A stretch of DNA of 47,790 bases from Halalkalibacter oceani (GTDB lineage Bacteria; Bacillota; Bacilli; Bacillales; Bacillaceae_D), in the NCBI RefSeq assembly GCF_023715605.1, contig NZ_JAMBOL010000026.1:1-47790 (forward strand). The letters run 5' to 3'. The notes under the pieces are model-generated. The model was not told the origin of the DNA. It did not search any database and saw only the letters and a program-made list of their open reading frames with translations. Shown here in pieces: positions 26,191 through 35,311 of the stretch. The position numbers and the translations under genes are program-made. Positions within the stretch are counted from its first letter, which is position 1; every line of letters begins with the position of its first letter.

Positions 26191-27882
26191 ATGTCGACGA
26201 CCGGCAAGATTTGGCTGAAGCATTATCCCGACGAAATTCCTCATTCCCTTGACTACCAGAACAGCAGTCTCCATGATTTTCTGCAGCGTTCGGCCCGGAA
26301 GTATCCGGATCAGACCGCGATTGAGTTTTTAGGAAAGCGGCTTTCCTATTCGGAGCTTCATCAGCAGGCAGTTCAGTTTGCGCAGCGGCTTCAATTACTT
26401 GGAATCGAAAAAGGAGACCGGGTGGCGATCATGCTGGCCAATTGTCCCCAGGCGGTGATCAGCTATTATGGCATCATCATGACCGGAGCCGTTGCCGTTC
26501 AAATCAATCCTCTCTATGTCGAAAGAGAGCTGGAGCACCAGTTAATCGACTCCGGCGCCAAGCTATTAGTCTGTCTCGATCTCGTTTTTCCCCGCGTCCA
26601 GAAGGTGAGAGCGAAAACGAGCTTGCAGCAAGTGATTGTCACCAGTATAAAAGACTATCTCCCCTTTCCAAAAAATCTTCTCTATCCCATCGTCCAAAAA
26701 GAAAAAGTAACCGTAGAATACAATGAGCAAACGATCGCTTTCTCCGCCTTTTTGAAGCAAGGTGACGGCGCTTTTAAGCCTGTCCCGCTCGATCCGGAAA
26801 CGGACTTGGCGCTTTTGCAATATACTGGTGGAACGACAGGCCTTGCAAAGGGCGTGATGCTGACCCATCGGAATTTGGTCGTCAATACGATGCAGGCCGG
26901 CCACTGGATCTATAAAACAACGCCGGGACAGGAGCGCATGCTGGCAGTCCTTCCTTTTTTTCATGTGTACGGCATGACCGTCTGTATGAACCTTGCGATC
27001 ATGAATGGCTTTACGTTAATCATTTTGCCGAAGTTTGAGCCGGACCAGGTATTAAAAGCGATCGAGAAGCATAAAGTCAGTTTGTTTCCCGGTGCGCCGA
27101 CGATGTATATTGCCCTCATTCATCAACCGGAGATTGAAACATATGATTTATCCTCCGTCCTCGCCTGTCTCAGTGGAGCCGCCCCATTGCCGCTCGAGGT
27201 TCAGCAAACATTTGAACGGTTGACCGGAGGAAAGCTAGTTGAAGGCTATGGACTGACCGAAACCGCACCGGTGCTGACGGCGAACCCGATATGGGGCAAA
27301 CGGAAATCCGGCAGTATCGGGATCCCGTGGCCCGACACTGAAATGATCGTCCGGACAGCCGATGGCGAGGAAGCGGAGCAGGGGGATGTCGGTGAAATTG
27401 CGGTCCGTGGTCCGCAGGTGATGAAAGGCTATTGGAAGATGGCCGAGGAAACGGAAAAGGTATTGCGTGATGATGGCTGGCTGCTGACCGGGGATATGGG
27501 GTATATGGATGAGGACGGATTTTTTTATATCGTTGATCGGAAGAAGGATATGATTATCGCCGGAGGGTTTAATATTTTCCCCCGCGAAATTGAGGAAGTG
27601 TTGTATGAGCATGAGGCAGTCCAAGAGGTGGCGATTATCGGTGTTCCTGATCAATATCGGGGCGAGACGGTTAAGGCGTTTATCGTCCCAAAGGAGGGCA
27701 GGGAGGTGACGGCTGAGGATCTTGACCATTTTTGCCGCACTCGTCTGGCGGCTTACAAAGTTCCGCATCTTTATGAGTTTCGCACTGAATTGCCAAAAAC
27801 GATGGTCGGAAAAGTGTTAAGAAGAGTTTTGGCAGAAGAGGAAAAGAGGAAGGAACAGGATGACGAGCACGTAAGCAGCTAA
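26191..27882 (+). CDS. lcfA: Long-chain fatty-acid-CoA ligase (LcfA)
   Basis: Activates long-chain fatty acids to acyl-CoA using ATP, the entry step of beta-oxidation. The 563 residues carry the adenylate-forming enzyme motifs: phosphate loop YTGGTTGLAKG near 211, GYGLTETAPV near 351, TGDMGYMDEDGFFYIVDRKKDMI near 432-454 (with the hinge DRKKD) and a C-terminal catalytic Lys in PKTMVGKVLRR near 537. GAGGAGGAGATG precedes the ATG. First gene of the lcfA-fadR-fadB-etfB-etfA cluster. Control: a cre site upstream; no FadR palindrome is visible before it. Confidence 0.93.
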   Translation: MSTTGKIWLKHYPDEIPHSLDYQNSSLHDFLQRSARKYPDQTAIEFLGKRLSYSELHQQAVQFAQRLQLLGIEKGDRVAIMLANCPQAVISYYGIIMTGAVAVQINPLYVERELEHQLIDSGAKLLVCLDLVFPRVQKVRAKTSLQQVIVTSIKDYLPFPKNLLYPIVQKEKVTVEYNEQTIAFSAFLKQGDGAFKPVPLDPETDLALLQYTGGTTGLAKGVMLTHRNLVVNTMQAGHWIYKTTPGQERMLAVLPFFHVYGMTVCMNLAIMNGFTLIILPKFEPDQVLKAIEKHKVSLFPGAPTMYIALIHQPEIETYDLSSVLACLSGAAPLPLEVQQTFERLTGGKLVEGYGLTETAPVLTANPIWGKRKSGSIGIPWPDTEMIVRTADGEEAEQGDVGEIAVRGPQVMKGYWKMAEETEKVLRDDGWLLTGDMGYMDEDGFFYIVDRKKDMIIAGGFNIFPREIEEVLYEHEAVQEVAIIGVPDQYRGETVKAFIVPKEGREVTAEDLDHFCRTRLAAYKVPHLYEFRTELPKTMVGKVLRRVLAEEEKRKEQDDEHVSS

Positions 27883-27938
27883 AAAGGAACGTCCATGTGC
27901 CAGGCGGGGAATCGGATTCTGCCCGGCACATCGCTCCA

Positions 27939-27967
27939 TTGACAGAAAGCGTCGGCTTCTCTAAAAT
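27939..27967 (+). promoter_or_regulatory. Sigma-A promoter for fadR-fadB-etfBA
   Basis: A perfect TTGACA (27939-27944), a 17-base spacer and TAAAAT (27962-27967). The FadR palindrome lies right at the expected start of transcription. Confidence 0.82.
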
Positions 27968-27974
27968 GATAGTA

Positions 27975-27992
27975 TGAATGAATACTCATTCA
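27975..27992. promoter_or_regulatory. FadR operator
   Basis: TGAATGAATACTCATTCA is an 18-base palindrome that matches the B. subtilis FadR consensus TGAATGAMTANTCATTCA at every position. It covers about +1 to +18 of the fadR promoter, so bound FadR would block its own transcription and that of fadB-etfB-etfA, while long-chain acyl-CoA would lift it. Confidence 0.92.
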
Positions 27993-28010
27993 TTAAAAGG
28001 AGAGACGAAC

Positions 28011-28604
28011 GTGGGAAAGAAAAAAGGAGCAAAATACGAGCAAATCATTGAAGCAGCCGTCGCCGTCATCGCCAGGTTCGGCTATCATCAGGCCCAGGTC
28101 GCGAAGATTGCCAAAGAAGCCGGTGTCGCCGACGGCACGATCTATTTATATTTTACGAGTAAAGAGGATCTCTTAATCTCTTTATTTGAGGAAAAAATGG
28201 GACAGTTTATCGAGACGATCCGTACGCGCATCCAAACGAAGCAGACATTTGAAGAAAAGCTTTTGCTGCTCATTCAAACGCATTTTGAACAGCTCCAGGC
28301 CAATCCACAGCTGGCGATTGTCACCCAGCTTGAACTGAGGCAGTCTAATAAGGAGCTTAGAAAAAAAATTAATCAAATTCTCAAAGGGTATCTTCTGCTC
28401 ATAGACGAATTAATTAAAGAAGGTCAATCTTCAGCCAGTGTGAAACAACAGCTGGACAGTCGTCTTGTGCGGCAAATGATCTTCGGTACGTTAGATGAAG
28501 TGGTTACCAATTGGGTAATGAAGGATTGCAAGTATGATCTAGTTGTACAGGCGAAACCGATTCATCAAATGCTTGTCTCCGGGATAAGTGAACGGCTTTC
28601 ATAA
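28011..28604 (+). CDS. fadR: TetR-family fatty-acid degradation repressor FadR
   Basis: Repressor of beta-oxidation genes, released by long-chain acyl-CoA. The 197-residue protein has the TetR helix-turn-helix in residues 9-53 (IIEAAVAVIARFGYHQAQVAKIAKEAGVADGTIYLYF) followed by KEDLLISLFEEKM and an all-helical ligand-binding domain. B. subtilis FadR (YsiA) has 194. GTG 28011 is used: AAAAGGAGAG lies 10 bases upstream. The ATG at 27978 falls inside the operator and is rejected. The operator at 27975-27992 indicates autoregulation. Confidence 0.93.
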   Translation: MGKKKGAKYEQIIEAAVAVIARFGYHQAQVAKIAKEAGVADGTIYLYFTSKEDLLISLFEEKMGQFIETIRTRIQTKQTFEEKLLLLIQTHFEQLQANPQLAIVTQLELRQSNKELRKKINQILKGYLLLIDELIKEGQSSASVKQQLDSRLVRQMIFGTLDEVVTNWVMKDCKYDLVVQAKPIHQMLVSGISERLS

Positions 28605-28620
28605 AGAAAGGAGTGAGAGT

Positions 28621-29400
28621 GTGGAATTTATTCGTGTCACAGTGGAAGAAAAGGTTGCGGTTCTAACGTTGCAGCGTCCGCCGGCCAATGCGCTTTCAAG
28701 AGGCGTGCTGCGGGAATTGGATCAGGTTTTGACCGAGCTAAAAGATCAAGAGGATATTCATGTGCTTCTGTTGCATGGCGAAGGGCGCTTTTTCGCGGCC
28801 GGCGCCGATATTAAGGAATTTACAACGATTAAGGACGGAGCCGAATTCGCAGAGATGGCCCGACTTGGCCAGCAGGTTTTCGAGCGGATGGAACATTATC
28901 CGAAGCCGATTATTGCGGCGATTCACGGGGCCGCTTTAGGCGGAGGGCTTGAATTAGCAATGGCCTGCCATATTCGCCTGAGTACAGAGGATGCGAAGCT
29001 CGGGTTGCCGGAACTTCAATTAGGGCTGATTCCCGGATTTGCCGGAACGCAGCGTCTGCCGCGCTATGTTGGCACTGCCAAGGCGGCGGAGATGTTGTTG
29101 ACAAGTGAACCGATCAGCGGGAAAGAAGCGAAGGAGCTCGGGCTTGTTAATTCTCTTCATTCTGAGCGGTCGCTCATCGAAGAGGCGTTGAAGCTTGCCC
29201 GGCAAATCAGTCAAAAGAGTAGGCTCGCTGTTACCATGGCACTAGAGCTGCTGCGCTATCACGATTCATCGAGAATGCTTGAAGGCGCAGCAAGAGAAGC
29301 CGAGCTGTTTGGTCTCGCGTTCGATTCAGCCGACGGGCAGGAAGGAATTCGGGCGTTTGTGGAAAAACGGTCACCGCAGTTTAACCAAAAAAACGAGTAG
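28621..29400 (+). CDS. fadB: Enoyl-CoA hydratase (FadB)
   Basis: Crotonase-fold enzyme that hydrates trans-2-enoyl-CoA in beta-oxidation. The 259 residues show ALSRGVLREL near the start, the oxyanion-hole motif GRFFAAGADIKEF (about 51-63), and IHGAALGGGLELAMACHIRLS (about 101-121) with LPELQLGLIPGFAGTQRLPR carrying the two catalytic Glu positions. GTG 28621 has AAAGGAGTGAG 5-15 bases ahead; the frame back to 28588 overlaps fadR and is not used. It follows fadR by 16 bases and leads into etfBA. Confidence 0.92.
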   Translation: MEFIRVTVEEKVAVLTLQRPPANALSRGVLRELDQVLTELKDQEDIHVLLLHGEGRFFAAGADIKEFTTIKDGAEFAEMARLGQQVFERMEHYPKPIIAAIHGAALGGGLELAMACHIRLSTEDAKLGLPELQLGLIPGFAGTQRLPRYVGTAKAAEMLLTSEPISGKEAKELGLVNSLHSERSLIEEALKLARQISQKSRLAVTMALELLRYHDSSRMLEGAAREAELFGLAFDSADGQEGIRAFVEKRSPQFNQKNE

Positions 29401-29419
29401 GAAGAAGGAGGCTTTTTGA

Positions 29420-30190
29420 ATGAATATTTTTGTCATCATGAAACGGACGTTTGATACCGAAGAGAAGATCACCCTTCAGCAAGGGAAAATTGATGATAGT
29501 GGAGCTGAATTCATCATTAATCCGTACGACGAATATGCGATTGAGGAAGCGCTCGTTTTGCGTGACGAACACGGTGGTGAGGTGACGGTTGTGACCGTCG
29601 GCGAAGAGGAAGCGGAAAAAGAGCTGCGCACCGCATTGGCAATGGGCGCCGATAAAGCTGTTTTAATCGATACCGAGGAGCTGGAGGATCACGATCAATT
29701 TACGACAGCTTCGCTGCTCGCCGCTTATTTCAGCGAGCAGTCGTTTGACATCATTCTTGGCGGGAATGTGGCGGTTGACGGCGGATCGGGGCAAGTCGGC
29801 CCGCGTGTCGCGGAACTGTTGGCGATTCCTCAGGTGACGACGATCACAAAGATCGACATTCAGGATCGGACAGCGACGATCATTCGCGACGTCGAAGGGG
29901 ACGAAGAAACAGTGACGGTTTCATTGCCAGTCCTTGTCACCGCCCAGCAGGGGTTAAATGAACCCCGGTATCCTTCATTGCCAGGGATTATGAAAGCGAA
30001 AAAGAAGCCGCTCGACGTGCTGGACCTCGATGATCTTGACTTGGAGGAAGAGGATGTCGCAGCGAAAACGGAAACAATCGAGATTTTTCTGCCACCTGAA
30101 AAGCAGGCGGGGCGGATGATTGAAGGAGAGCCGCAAGCCCAGGTGAAAGAGCTTGTCGCATTGTTGAAATCTGAAGCGAAGGTCATATAA
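29420..30190 (+). CDS. etfB: Electron transfer flavoprotein beta subunit
   Basis: Beta subunit of the soluble ETF, which takes electrons from acyl-CoA dehydrogenases. The 256-residue chain has the N-terminal ETF fold (MNIFVIMKRTFDTEEKI), NPYDEYAIEEAL at about 34-45, the AMP-binding segment ALAMGADKAVLI near 73 and GGNVAVDGGSGQVGPRVAELL near 113-133, and the recognition loop LPGIMKAKKKPL near 188. AAGGAGGC precedes the ATG. It lies 19 bases after fadB, and etfA starts 13 bases downstream. Confidence 0.94.
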   Translation: MNIFVIMKRTFDTEEKITLQQGKIDDSGAEFIINPYDEYAIEEALVLRDEHGGEVTVVTVGEEEAEKELRTALAMGADKAVLIDTEELEDHDQFTTASLLAAYFSEQSFDIILGGNVAVDGGSGQVGPRVAELLAIPQVTTITKIDIQDRTATIIRDVEGDEETVTVSLPVLVTAQQGLNEPRYPSLPGIMKAKKKPLDVLDLDDLDLEEEDVAAKTETIEIFLPPEKQAGRMIEGEPQAQVKELVALLKSEAKVI

Positions 30191-30203
30191 GGAGGGAAGG
30201 CAG

Positions 30204-31181
30204 ATGGCGAAAAAAACGATGATTATTGGGGAAGTTCGCGATGGGGAATTACGGCATGTATCCTTTGAAACGATTGCCGCGGGAAAGGTCGTCGCAGATG
30301 GAGGAGAAGTCATCGGTGTTTTGTTAGGTGAAGATGTAAGCGGTTTAGCGGAGCAGCTGATTCAGTATGGCGCCGACCGGGTTGTGACAGTCACTCATCC
30401 TGATTTAAAGAGCTACACGACTGACGCCTACCAGCAGGCTGTGCTACAGGTTATCGATCTTGAACAGCCGGACGGCATTCTGCTCGGTCATACAGCGATC
30501 GGGAAGGATCTCGCGCCTCGCCTGGCAATGAAAGCGCAGGCCGGCTTAGTATCAGATGCCGTGGCTGTTGAACTGGAAGACGGGGAGCCGGTCTTTACAA
30601 GGCCGATTTACTCAGGTAAAGCCTTTGAGCGAAAAAGGATCAAAGAAGGGATGCTGCTGGCGACGATCAGACCGAATAATATTGCCGCTATGGAAAAGGA
30701 CCCGGCGCGTACGGGCGATGTTTCCTCGATTACTGCCGAGATCAGCGACTTGCGGACGACGATCCAAAATGTTGTAAGGAAGGCGGCCGGAGGCGTTGAT
30801 CTGTCGGAGGCAAAAATTATCGTTGCTGGCGGAAGAGGGGTGAAAAGCGCCGACGGCTTTAAACCGTTACAGGAGCTGGCCGATTTGCTTGGCGGGGCTG
30901 TCGGGGCGTCACGCGGGGCCTGCGATGCCGACTATTGTGACTATGCGTTGCAGATCGGGCAAACAGGGAAGGTCGTCACTCCGGATTTATATTTTGCGAT
31001 CGGCATTTCAGGGGCGATTCAGCATCTGGCCGGGATGTCCAATTCAAAGGTAATCGTCGCGATTAACAAAGATCCGGAAGCGCCGATTTTTGAAGTGGCA
31101 GATTACGGAATCGTCGGCGATCTTTTTGAAATCGTTCCATTATTAACGGAAGAGCTGAGGCAGATCCTTGTTTCGCAATAA
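30204..31181 (+). CDS. etfA: Electron transfer flavoprotein alpha subunit
   Basis: Alpha subunit of ETF, 325 residues. The C-terminal FAD-binding half carries IIVAGGRGVKSADGFKPL near 205, GAVGASRGACDADYC near 231, GQTGKVVTPDLYFAIGISGAIQHLAGM near 252-278 and INKDPEAPIFEVADYGIVGD near 287. AAGGAGGGAAG precedes the ATG. Last gene of the fatty-acid cluster. Electrons would pass to an ETF:menaquinone oxidoreductase encoded elsewhere. Confidence 0.95.
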   Translation: MAKKTMIIGEVRDGELRHVSFETIAAGKVVADGGEVIGVLLGEDVSGLAEQLIQYGADRVVTVTHPDLKSYTTDAYQQAVLQVIDLEQPDGILLGHTAIGKDLAPRLAMKAQAGLVSDAVAVELEDGEPVFTRPIYSGKAFERKRIKEGMLLATIRPNNIAAMEKDPARTGDVSSITAEISDLRTTIQNVVRKAAGGVDLSEAKIIVAGGRGVKSADGFKPLQELADLLGGAVGASRGACDADYCDYALQIGQTGKVVTPDLYFAIGISGAIQHLAGMSNSKVIVAINKDPEAPIFEVADYGIVGDLFEIVPLLTEELRQILVSQ

Positions 31182-31339
31182 AGGGAACAGGGTATCTTTT
31201 TAAAAGAATGAGAAAGGATAAAAACGTCAAGGGAATACTAAAGGAGAACAATGACGGTTGTGCAGCTTTGGCTATAAGCGGAGATGGAAGCTGACTCAAA
31301 AGAAGGGAGAGGCTTGTCCCGTTACGTTCCTCGTGAGAG

Positions 31340-31430
31340 AAACGACTTTCTAATAAGAAAGCCCGTTACGCGGTTTTCTCAAACAATTTCGAGCAACTTA
31401 GTCGCAACCATTGTTTTTCGATGGTATAAT
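31340..31430 (+). promoter_or_regulatory. etfA-trxA gap: hairpin and extended -10 promoter for trxA
   Basis: The 31182-31471 gap holds no supportable gene (only an eight-codon frame at 31251). A CTTTCT/AGAAAG hairpin at 31348-31363 is enclosed by GAGAAACG and CGGTTTTCTC arms (31337-31381), possibly the etfA terminator. An extended -10, TGGTATAAT (31422-31430), without a good -35, is the likely trxA promoter. Confidence 0.5.
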
Positions 31431-31471
31431 CATGAAGAATCAAATTTGTTATGGATTAGGAGGTTTTTATA

Positions 31472-31786
31472 ATGGCAATTGTCAATGTGACAGATCAATC
31501 ATTTGCAGCGGAAACAAGCGAAGGTGTTGTGCTTGCTGACTTTTGGGCGCCATGGTGCGGACCTTGTAAAATGATTGCCCCTGTTCTTGAAGAATTAGAT
31601 TCAGAAATGGGCGACAAAGTGAAAATCGCCAAGCTTGACGTCGATGAAAACCAGGAAACAGCGGGGAAGTATAATGTCATGAGCATTCCGACCTTGCTTG
31701 TCTTTAAAAATGGTGAAGTCGTTGATCAAGTAGTCGGTTTCCAACCGAAAGAAGCGCTTGCTGAACTGCTTAACAAGCATCTGTAA
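31472..31786 (+). CDS. trxA: Thioredoxin
   Basis: Small dithiol oxidoreductase that keeps cytosolic proteins and ribonucleotide reductase reduced. The 104 residues contain the active site WCGPCK (Cys29, Cys32), Asp23 (VLADFWAPW), the cis-Pro segment [11 protein letters not shown] near 72 and the C-terminal GF-PKEAL helix. ATG has TAGGAGG upstream. Same place as in B. subtilis, between etfA and uvrC, with its own promoter and terminator. Confidence 0.97.
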   Translation: MAIVNVTDQSFAAETSEGVVLADFWAPWCGPCKMIAPVLEELDSEMGDKVKIAKLDVDENQETAGKYNVMSIPTLLVFKNGEVVDQVVGFQPKEALAELLNKHL

Positions 31787-31796
31787 GTCAAGTGAC

Positions 31797-31832
31797 AGTC
31801 CGCTTTCTCAATCGAGAGAGGGGACTTTTTTT
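31797..31832 (+). terminator. Rho-independent terminator after trxA
   Basis: AGTCCGCTTTCTC pairs with GAGAGAGGGGACT around AATC, then TTTTTTT. Confidence 0.88.
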
Positions 31833-31908
31833 ACAAATATAACAGCTTTAGCGCTGACGCAATAGCGCTTCGGACGGATCCGAACGGTAATGGAGGTGAG
31901 AGAGAGCG

Positions 31909-33681
31909 ATGAACCAATTAAAAGAAAAGCTGGCGGTGCTTCCTGATAAGCCAGGCTGTTATTTGATGAAAGACCGGCAAGGAACGGTCATTTATGTCGG
32001 AAAGGCGAAAGTGTTAAAAAACAGGGTACGGTCTTATTTTACCGGTTCACATGATGCGAAGACACAGCGGCTCGTCAGTGAAATTGCTGATTTTGAATAT
32101 ATTATTACATCATCAAATATTGAAGCACTTATTCTTGAATTAAACTTAATCAAAAAGCATGATCCAAAGTATAATGTGATGCTCAAAGACGATAAGTCCT
32201 ACCCTTATTTGAAAATAACGAATGAAGAGCACCCTCGTCTCATCACGACCCGGCAGGTGAAAAAGGACGGCGGCAAGTACTTCGGTCCTTATCCGAATGC
32301 GGGGGCGGCTAATGAAACGAAGAAGCTTCTCGACCGGCTTTATCCGCTGCGCAAGTGCCGGACGTTGCCGGATAAAGTATGTTTGTACTATCATATCGGC
32401 CAATGCCTGGCGCCGTGTGTCAACGAGGTGTCAGCGGAACAGAATCAGGAAATGATTCATGAGATTACCCGCTTTCTCCGTTCCGGACATGGCGAAATAA
32501 AAAAACAGCTGACCGAGAAAATGATGAAAGCTTCAGAAGAGCTTGATTTTGAACGGGCCCGCGATCTTCGCGACACACTTGCGCACATGGAAGCGGTGAT
32601 GGAAAAACAGAAAATGACGATCCAGGATCATGTTGATCGCGATGTGTTTGGCTTTGATTACGATAAAGGCTGGATGTGCGTCCAAGTCTTTTTCATCAGA
32701 CAAGGCAAACTGATTGAGCGTGACGTATCGATTTTCCCTTTTTACCAGGAACCGCATGAGGATTTATTAACGTTTATCGGCCAGTTTTATTTGAAAAAGG
32801 AACATTTAAAGCCGAAGGAGATTTTGGTGCCGAAGGAGATCGAGGCCAATCTTGTCGAAGAGCTGCTGAATGTCCATACTCATTTTCCACAGCGCGGGAA
32901 GAAAAAAGAGCTTGTCGACCTTGCCAACCAGAATGCTGCGGCCGCTTTACAGGAGAAGTTCTCTTTGATTGAACGGGATGAAGAACGGACGATCAAGGCG
33001 GTCGAACGGCTTGGAAAAGCGATGGGTATTCCGACGCCGTACCGGATTGAAGCGTTTGACAACTCGAACATTCAGGGGACGGACCCTGTTTCGGCGATGG
33101 TGACGTTTCTTGATGGCAAGCCAAGCCGCAAAGATTACCGCAAATATAAGATTAAAACGGTAACCGGGCCTGATGATTATGGCTCAATGCGTGAAGTGAT
33201 TCGCCGCCGGTACGTGCGCCTGCTGAAGGAGTCGCTCCCTTTGCCCGACTTGATTGTGATAGACGGGGGAAAGGGACAAATTGCCGCGGCTCAGGAAGTA
33301 ATTGAGGACGAGCTCGGTTTATCGATTAAAGTATGCGGACTGGCAAAGGATGATAAGCATCGGACGTCTCAGCTTTTGCTCGGTGATCCTCCGGTGGAGG
33401 TTCCGTTGAAGCGGGACAGTCATGAATTTTATTTATTACAGCGCATTCAGGACGAAGTGCATCGTTTTGCGATTACGTTTCACCGGCAGACGCGTTCAAA
33501 AACGTTTTTCCAGTCGGCATTGGACGATATTCCAGGCGTTGGCGAGAAGCGAAAGCGCAGCCTGCTTAAGCATTTCGGCTCAATTAAGAAAATAAAAGAG
33601 GCATCGATTGAAGAACTGAGGCAGCTGGCGATTCCGGAAAAGACAGCAGAGGCGATACTCGAGGCGTTGAAAGAGGAGTAG
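31909..33681 (+). CDS. uvrC: Excinuclease ABC subunit C
   Basis: Makes both incisions in nucleotide excision repair after UvrA/UvrB find damage. The 590 residues show an N-terminal GIY-YIG nuclease (about 12-95, [20 protein letters not shown]), a Cys-rich stretch ([21 protein letters not shown]) as in metal-binding UvrC, a UVR motif near 200-235, the RNase-H-like 5' nuclease with [11 protein letters not shown] near 378 and IVIDGGKGQ near 450, and C-terminal HhH motifs ([19 protein letters not shown]). Length equals the Bacillus norm (598). AATGGAGGTGAG is the ribosome site. Confidence 0.96.
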   Translation: MNQLKEKLAVLPDKPGCYLMKDRQGTVIYVGKAKVLKNRVRSYFTGSHDAKTQRLVSEIADFEYIITSSNIEALILELNLIKKHDPKYNVMLKDDKSYPYLKITNEEHPRLITTRQVKKDGGKYFGPYPNAGAANETKKLLDRLYPLRKCRTLPDKVCLYYHIGQCLAPCVNEVSAEQNQEMIHEITRFLRSGHGEIKKQLTEKMMKASEELDFERARDLRDTLAHMEAVMEKQKMTIQDHVDRDVFGFDYDKGWMCVQVFFIRQGKLIERDVSIFPFYQEPHEDLLTFIGQFYLKKEHLKPKEILVPKEIEANLVEELLNVHTHFPQRGKKKELVDLANQNAAAALQEKFSLIERDEERTIKAVERLGKAMGIPTPYRIEAFDNSNIQGTDPVSAMVTFLDGKPSRKDYRKYKIKTVTGPDDYGSMREVIRRRYVRLLKESLPLPDLIVIDGGKGQIAAAQEVIEDELGLSIKVCGLAKDDKHRTSQLLLGDPPVEVPLKRDSHEFYLLQRIQDEVHRFAITFHRQTRSKTFFQSALDDIPGVGEKRKRSLLKHFGSIKKIKEASIEELRQLAIPEKTAEAILEALKEE

Positions 33682-33691
33682 CAGGTTGTGC

Positions 33692-33720
33692 TTGCAATCC
33701 TAGAAAACCTTTGCTAGAAT
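33692..33720 (+). promoter_or_regulatory. Sigma-A promoter for lysC
   Basis: TTGCAA (33692-33697), a 17-base spacer and TAGAAT (33715-33720), directly after uvrC. Confidence 0.75.
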
Positions 33721-33754
33721 GGATAGCAATTAAATAGATGCCGCACTTCAGGTA

Positions 33755-33945
33755 GTGAAGTGATGGTAGAGGAGCGAAAACCATCAGTACCACTCTAAGG
33801 TTTATGAGGACCGATGAGGAGATTGGGAAAGGGGAATTCGCCGAAGTGTAGAAAAGGCTCATGTTTTTCTATGCTGGACCTATGTTGAAGAAGCATAGGG
33901 CTGTCACATATCAAACCCAAAGGATATGTGGAGAACTATCTCACG
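33755..33945 (+). ncRNA. Lysine riboswitch (L box)
   Basis: Conserved L-box blocks appear in order: GTAGAGGAGCGAAA (33766-33779), AGTACC, GGGAAAGGGGAATTCGCCGAAG in 33825-33846, a GCTGGACC-type segment (33881-33888), GGGCTGTCAC near 33899 and GGAGAACTATC near 33930. P1 forms between GTGATGGTAG (33759-33768) and CTATCTCAC (33936-33944). In B. subtilis this aptamer binds lysine and favours termination in front of lysC. A terminator lies 40 bases downstream. Confidence 0.95.
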
Positions 33946-33984
33946 CGAGAAACAGGGAGCAGTGTGGTACCGGACTGGTATGAC

Positions 33985-34022
33985 AAGCAACAGTGAGGAG
34001 TTTTCCTTATTGTTGCTTTTTT
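33985..34022 (+). terminator. Riboswitch-controlled terminator of the lysC leader
   Basis: AAGCAACAGTGAGGA pairs with TCCTTATTGTTGCTT, then TTTTTT. It is the expression platform of the lysine riboswitch. Confidence 0.88.
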
Positions 34023-34063
34023 GCGTTCCCACTGAACGGAGTGAGTTGGAGAGGATGAACAGG

Positions 34064-35299
34064 ATGAAACGAATTGTACAGAAATATGGAGGAACATCGG
34101 TTGGTTCAGTGGAACGAATCCGCCATGTCGCCTCAAGGATCGAAAAAGCAGCTGGCGAAGATCAGCAGGTCGTCGTTGTCGTCTCAGCAATGGGCAAATC
34201 GACCGATGAACTCGTCCGGCTTGCCGGACAACTGACGGAAAGCCCGAGTAAACGTGAAATGGATATGTTGCTTTCAACAGGGGAACAGGTTACGATCGCG
34301 CTTCTGGCGCTCGCTTTGGCGGAACGTGGTGTGGAGGCGATCTCGTTCACGGGCTGGCAGGCTGGAATTGAAACGGAGGACAATCACGGCAATGCGCGGA
34401 TTGTCTCGATTGAAACAGAACGAATGGAAGCGGAGCTGGAAAAAGGAAAAGTGGTGATCGTCGCCGGCTTTCAAGGAAAAAGCTCGAAGAATGACATCAC
34501 GACGCTCGGCCGCGGCGGTTCGGACACGACAGCCGTCGCGCTGGCAGCGGCGCTTTCAGCGGATCGCTGTGAGATTTATACCGATGTGACAGGGGTGTTT
34601 ACAACGGATCCGCGCTATGTCCCGCAAGCGCGCAAACTCCAGTCCATTTCCTATGATGAAATGCTGGAAATGGCTAATCTCGGGGCCGGCGTTCTCCATC
34701 CGCGTGCGGTTGAATGTGCCAAGAATTATCAAATGCCTTTGCTAGTGGCGTCCAGTATGGTTGAAGAAGCAGGAACGATAATTGAGGAGGAAATCACAAT
34801 GGAAAAAAACTTACTTGTACGTGGAATTGCCTTTGAAAATGATGTAACAAAAATTACAATGGCCGGTCTGCCAAGCAGGATCGACACGCTGGCGAAAGTT
34901 TTCCAAGCCCTCTCCGAAAACGGAATCAATGTTGATATCATTATCCAGAACCAGACTGATGAGGCGCATGTTGATCTTTCCTTTTCAATTACGCAATCTT
35001 CTTTAAAAGAGACATTGACAATTTTAGAAAATGCTAAGGCAGAGTTGGGCTTTCATTCGTTGCACGTAGAAGAGGACCTGGCGAAAGTATCGATTATTGG
35101 GGCGGGAATGGTTTCGAATCCCGGCGTTGCTGCTTCGATGTTTGATGTGTTAGCGCAGAATGAAATCTACATCAAGATGGTAAGTACATCTGAAATGAAG
35201 GTTTCGGTCGTCATTTCGGAGGATGATATGGTACTCGCTGTTGAGATGCTTCATCAGGCGTTTCAACTGGGTGAGGAAGAAGAAGCGATTACCGCTTAA
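34064..35299 (+). CDS. lysC: Aspartokinase II, alpha and beta subunits (LysC)
   Basis: Phosphorylates aspartate, the first step to lysine and diaminopimelate; lysine-sensitive in B. subtilis. The 411-residue alpha chain has the kinase signature KYGGTSVGS near residue 6, MGKSTDELV near 43, GRGGSDTTAVALAAAL near 148-163 and TTDPRYV near 183, then two ACT domains (about 260-330 and 340-400). ATG 34064 is chosen since GGAGAGG ends 9 bases upstream and B. subtilis LysC starts at the matching place; ATG 34055 touches the ribosome site. Lysine control acts by riboswitch and probably by allostery. A second start inside the gene makes the beta subunit. Confidence 0.95.
   Translation: MKRIVQKYGGTSVGSVERIRHVASRIEKAAGEDQQVVVVVSAMGKSTDELVRLAGQLTESPSKREMDMLLSTGEQVTIALLALALAERGVEAISFTGWQAGIETEDNHGNARIVSIETERMEAELEKGKVVIVAGFQGKSSKNDITTLGRGGSDTTAVALAAALSADRCEIYTDVTGVFTTDPRYVPQARKLQSISYDEMLEMANLGAGVLHPRAVECAKNYQMPLLVASSMVEEAGTIIEEEITMEKNLLVRGIAFENDVTKITMAGLPSRIDTLAKVFQALSENGINVDIIIQNQTDEAHVDLSFSITQSSLKETLTILENAKAELGFHSLHVEEDLAKVSIIGAGMVSNPGVAASMFDVLAQNEIYIKMVSTSEMKVSVVISEDDMVLAVEMLHQAFQLGEEEEAITA
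34799..35299 (+). CDS. Aspartokinase II beta subunit, internal in-frame start
   Basis: Within lysC, GAGGAGGAA (34784-34792) lies seven bases before ATG 34799, in frame at codon 246. The resulting 166-residue chain (MEKNLLVRGIAFE...) is the two-ACT-domain regulatory part. In B. subtilis the beta subunit of aspartokinase II is made in just this way from an internal start at the same place in the alignment, so the internal ribosome site here looks conserved. Seen directly: the site and the frame. Inferred: that both products are made. Confidence 0.8.
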   Translation: MEKNLLVRGIAFENDVTKITMAGLPSRIDTLAKVFQALSENGINVDIIIQNQTDEAHVDLSFSITQSSLKETLTILENAKAELGFHSLHVEEDLAKVSIIGAGMVSNPGVAASMFDVLAQNEIYIKMVSTSEMKVSVVISEDDMVLAVEMLHQAFQLGEEEEAITA

Positions 35300-35311
35300 T
35301 AAAGCCGTGCG

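Noticed and set aside
31251-31277. Eight-codon frame with AAAGGAG upstream between etfA and trxA
   Set aside because: Good ribosome site but only eight codons; cannot be told from chance.
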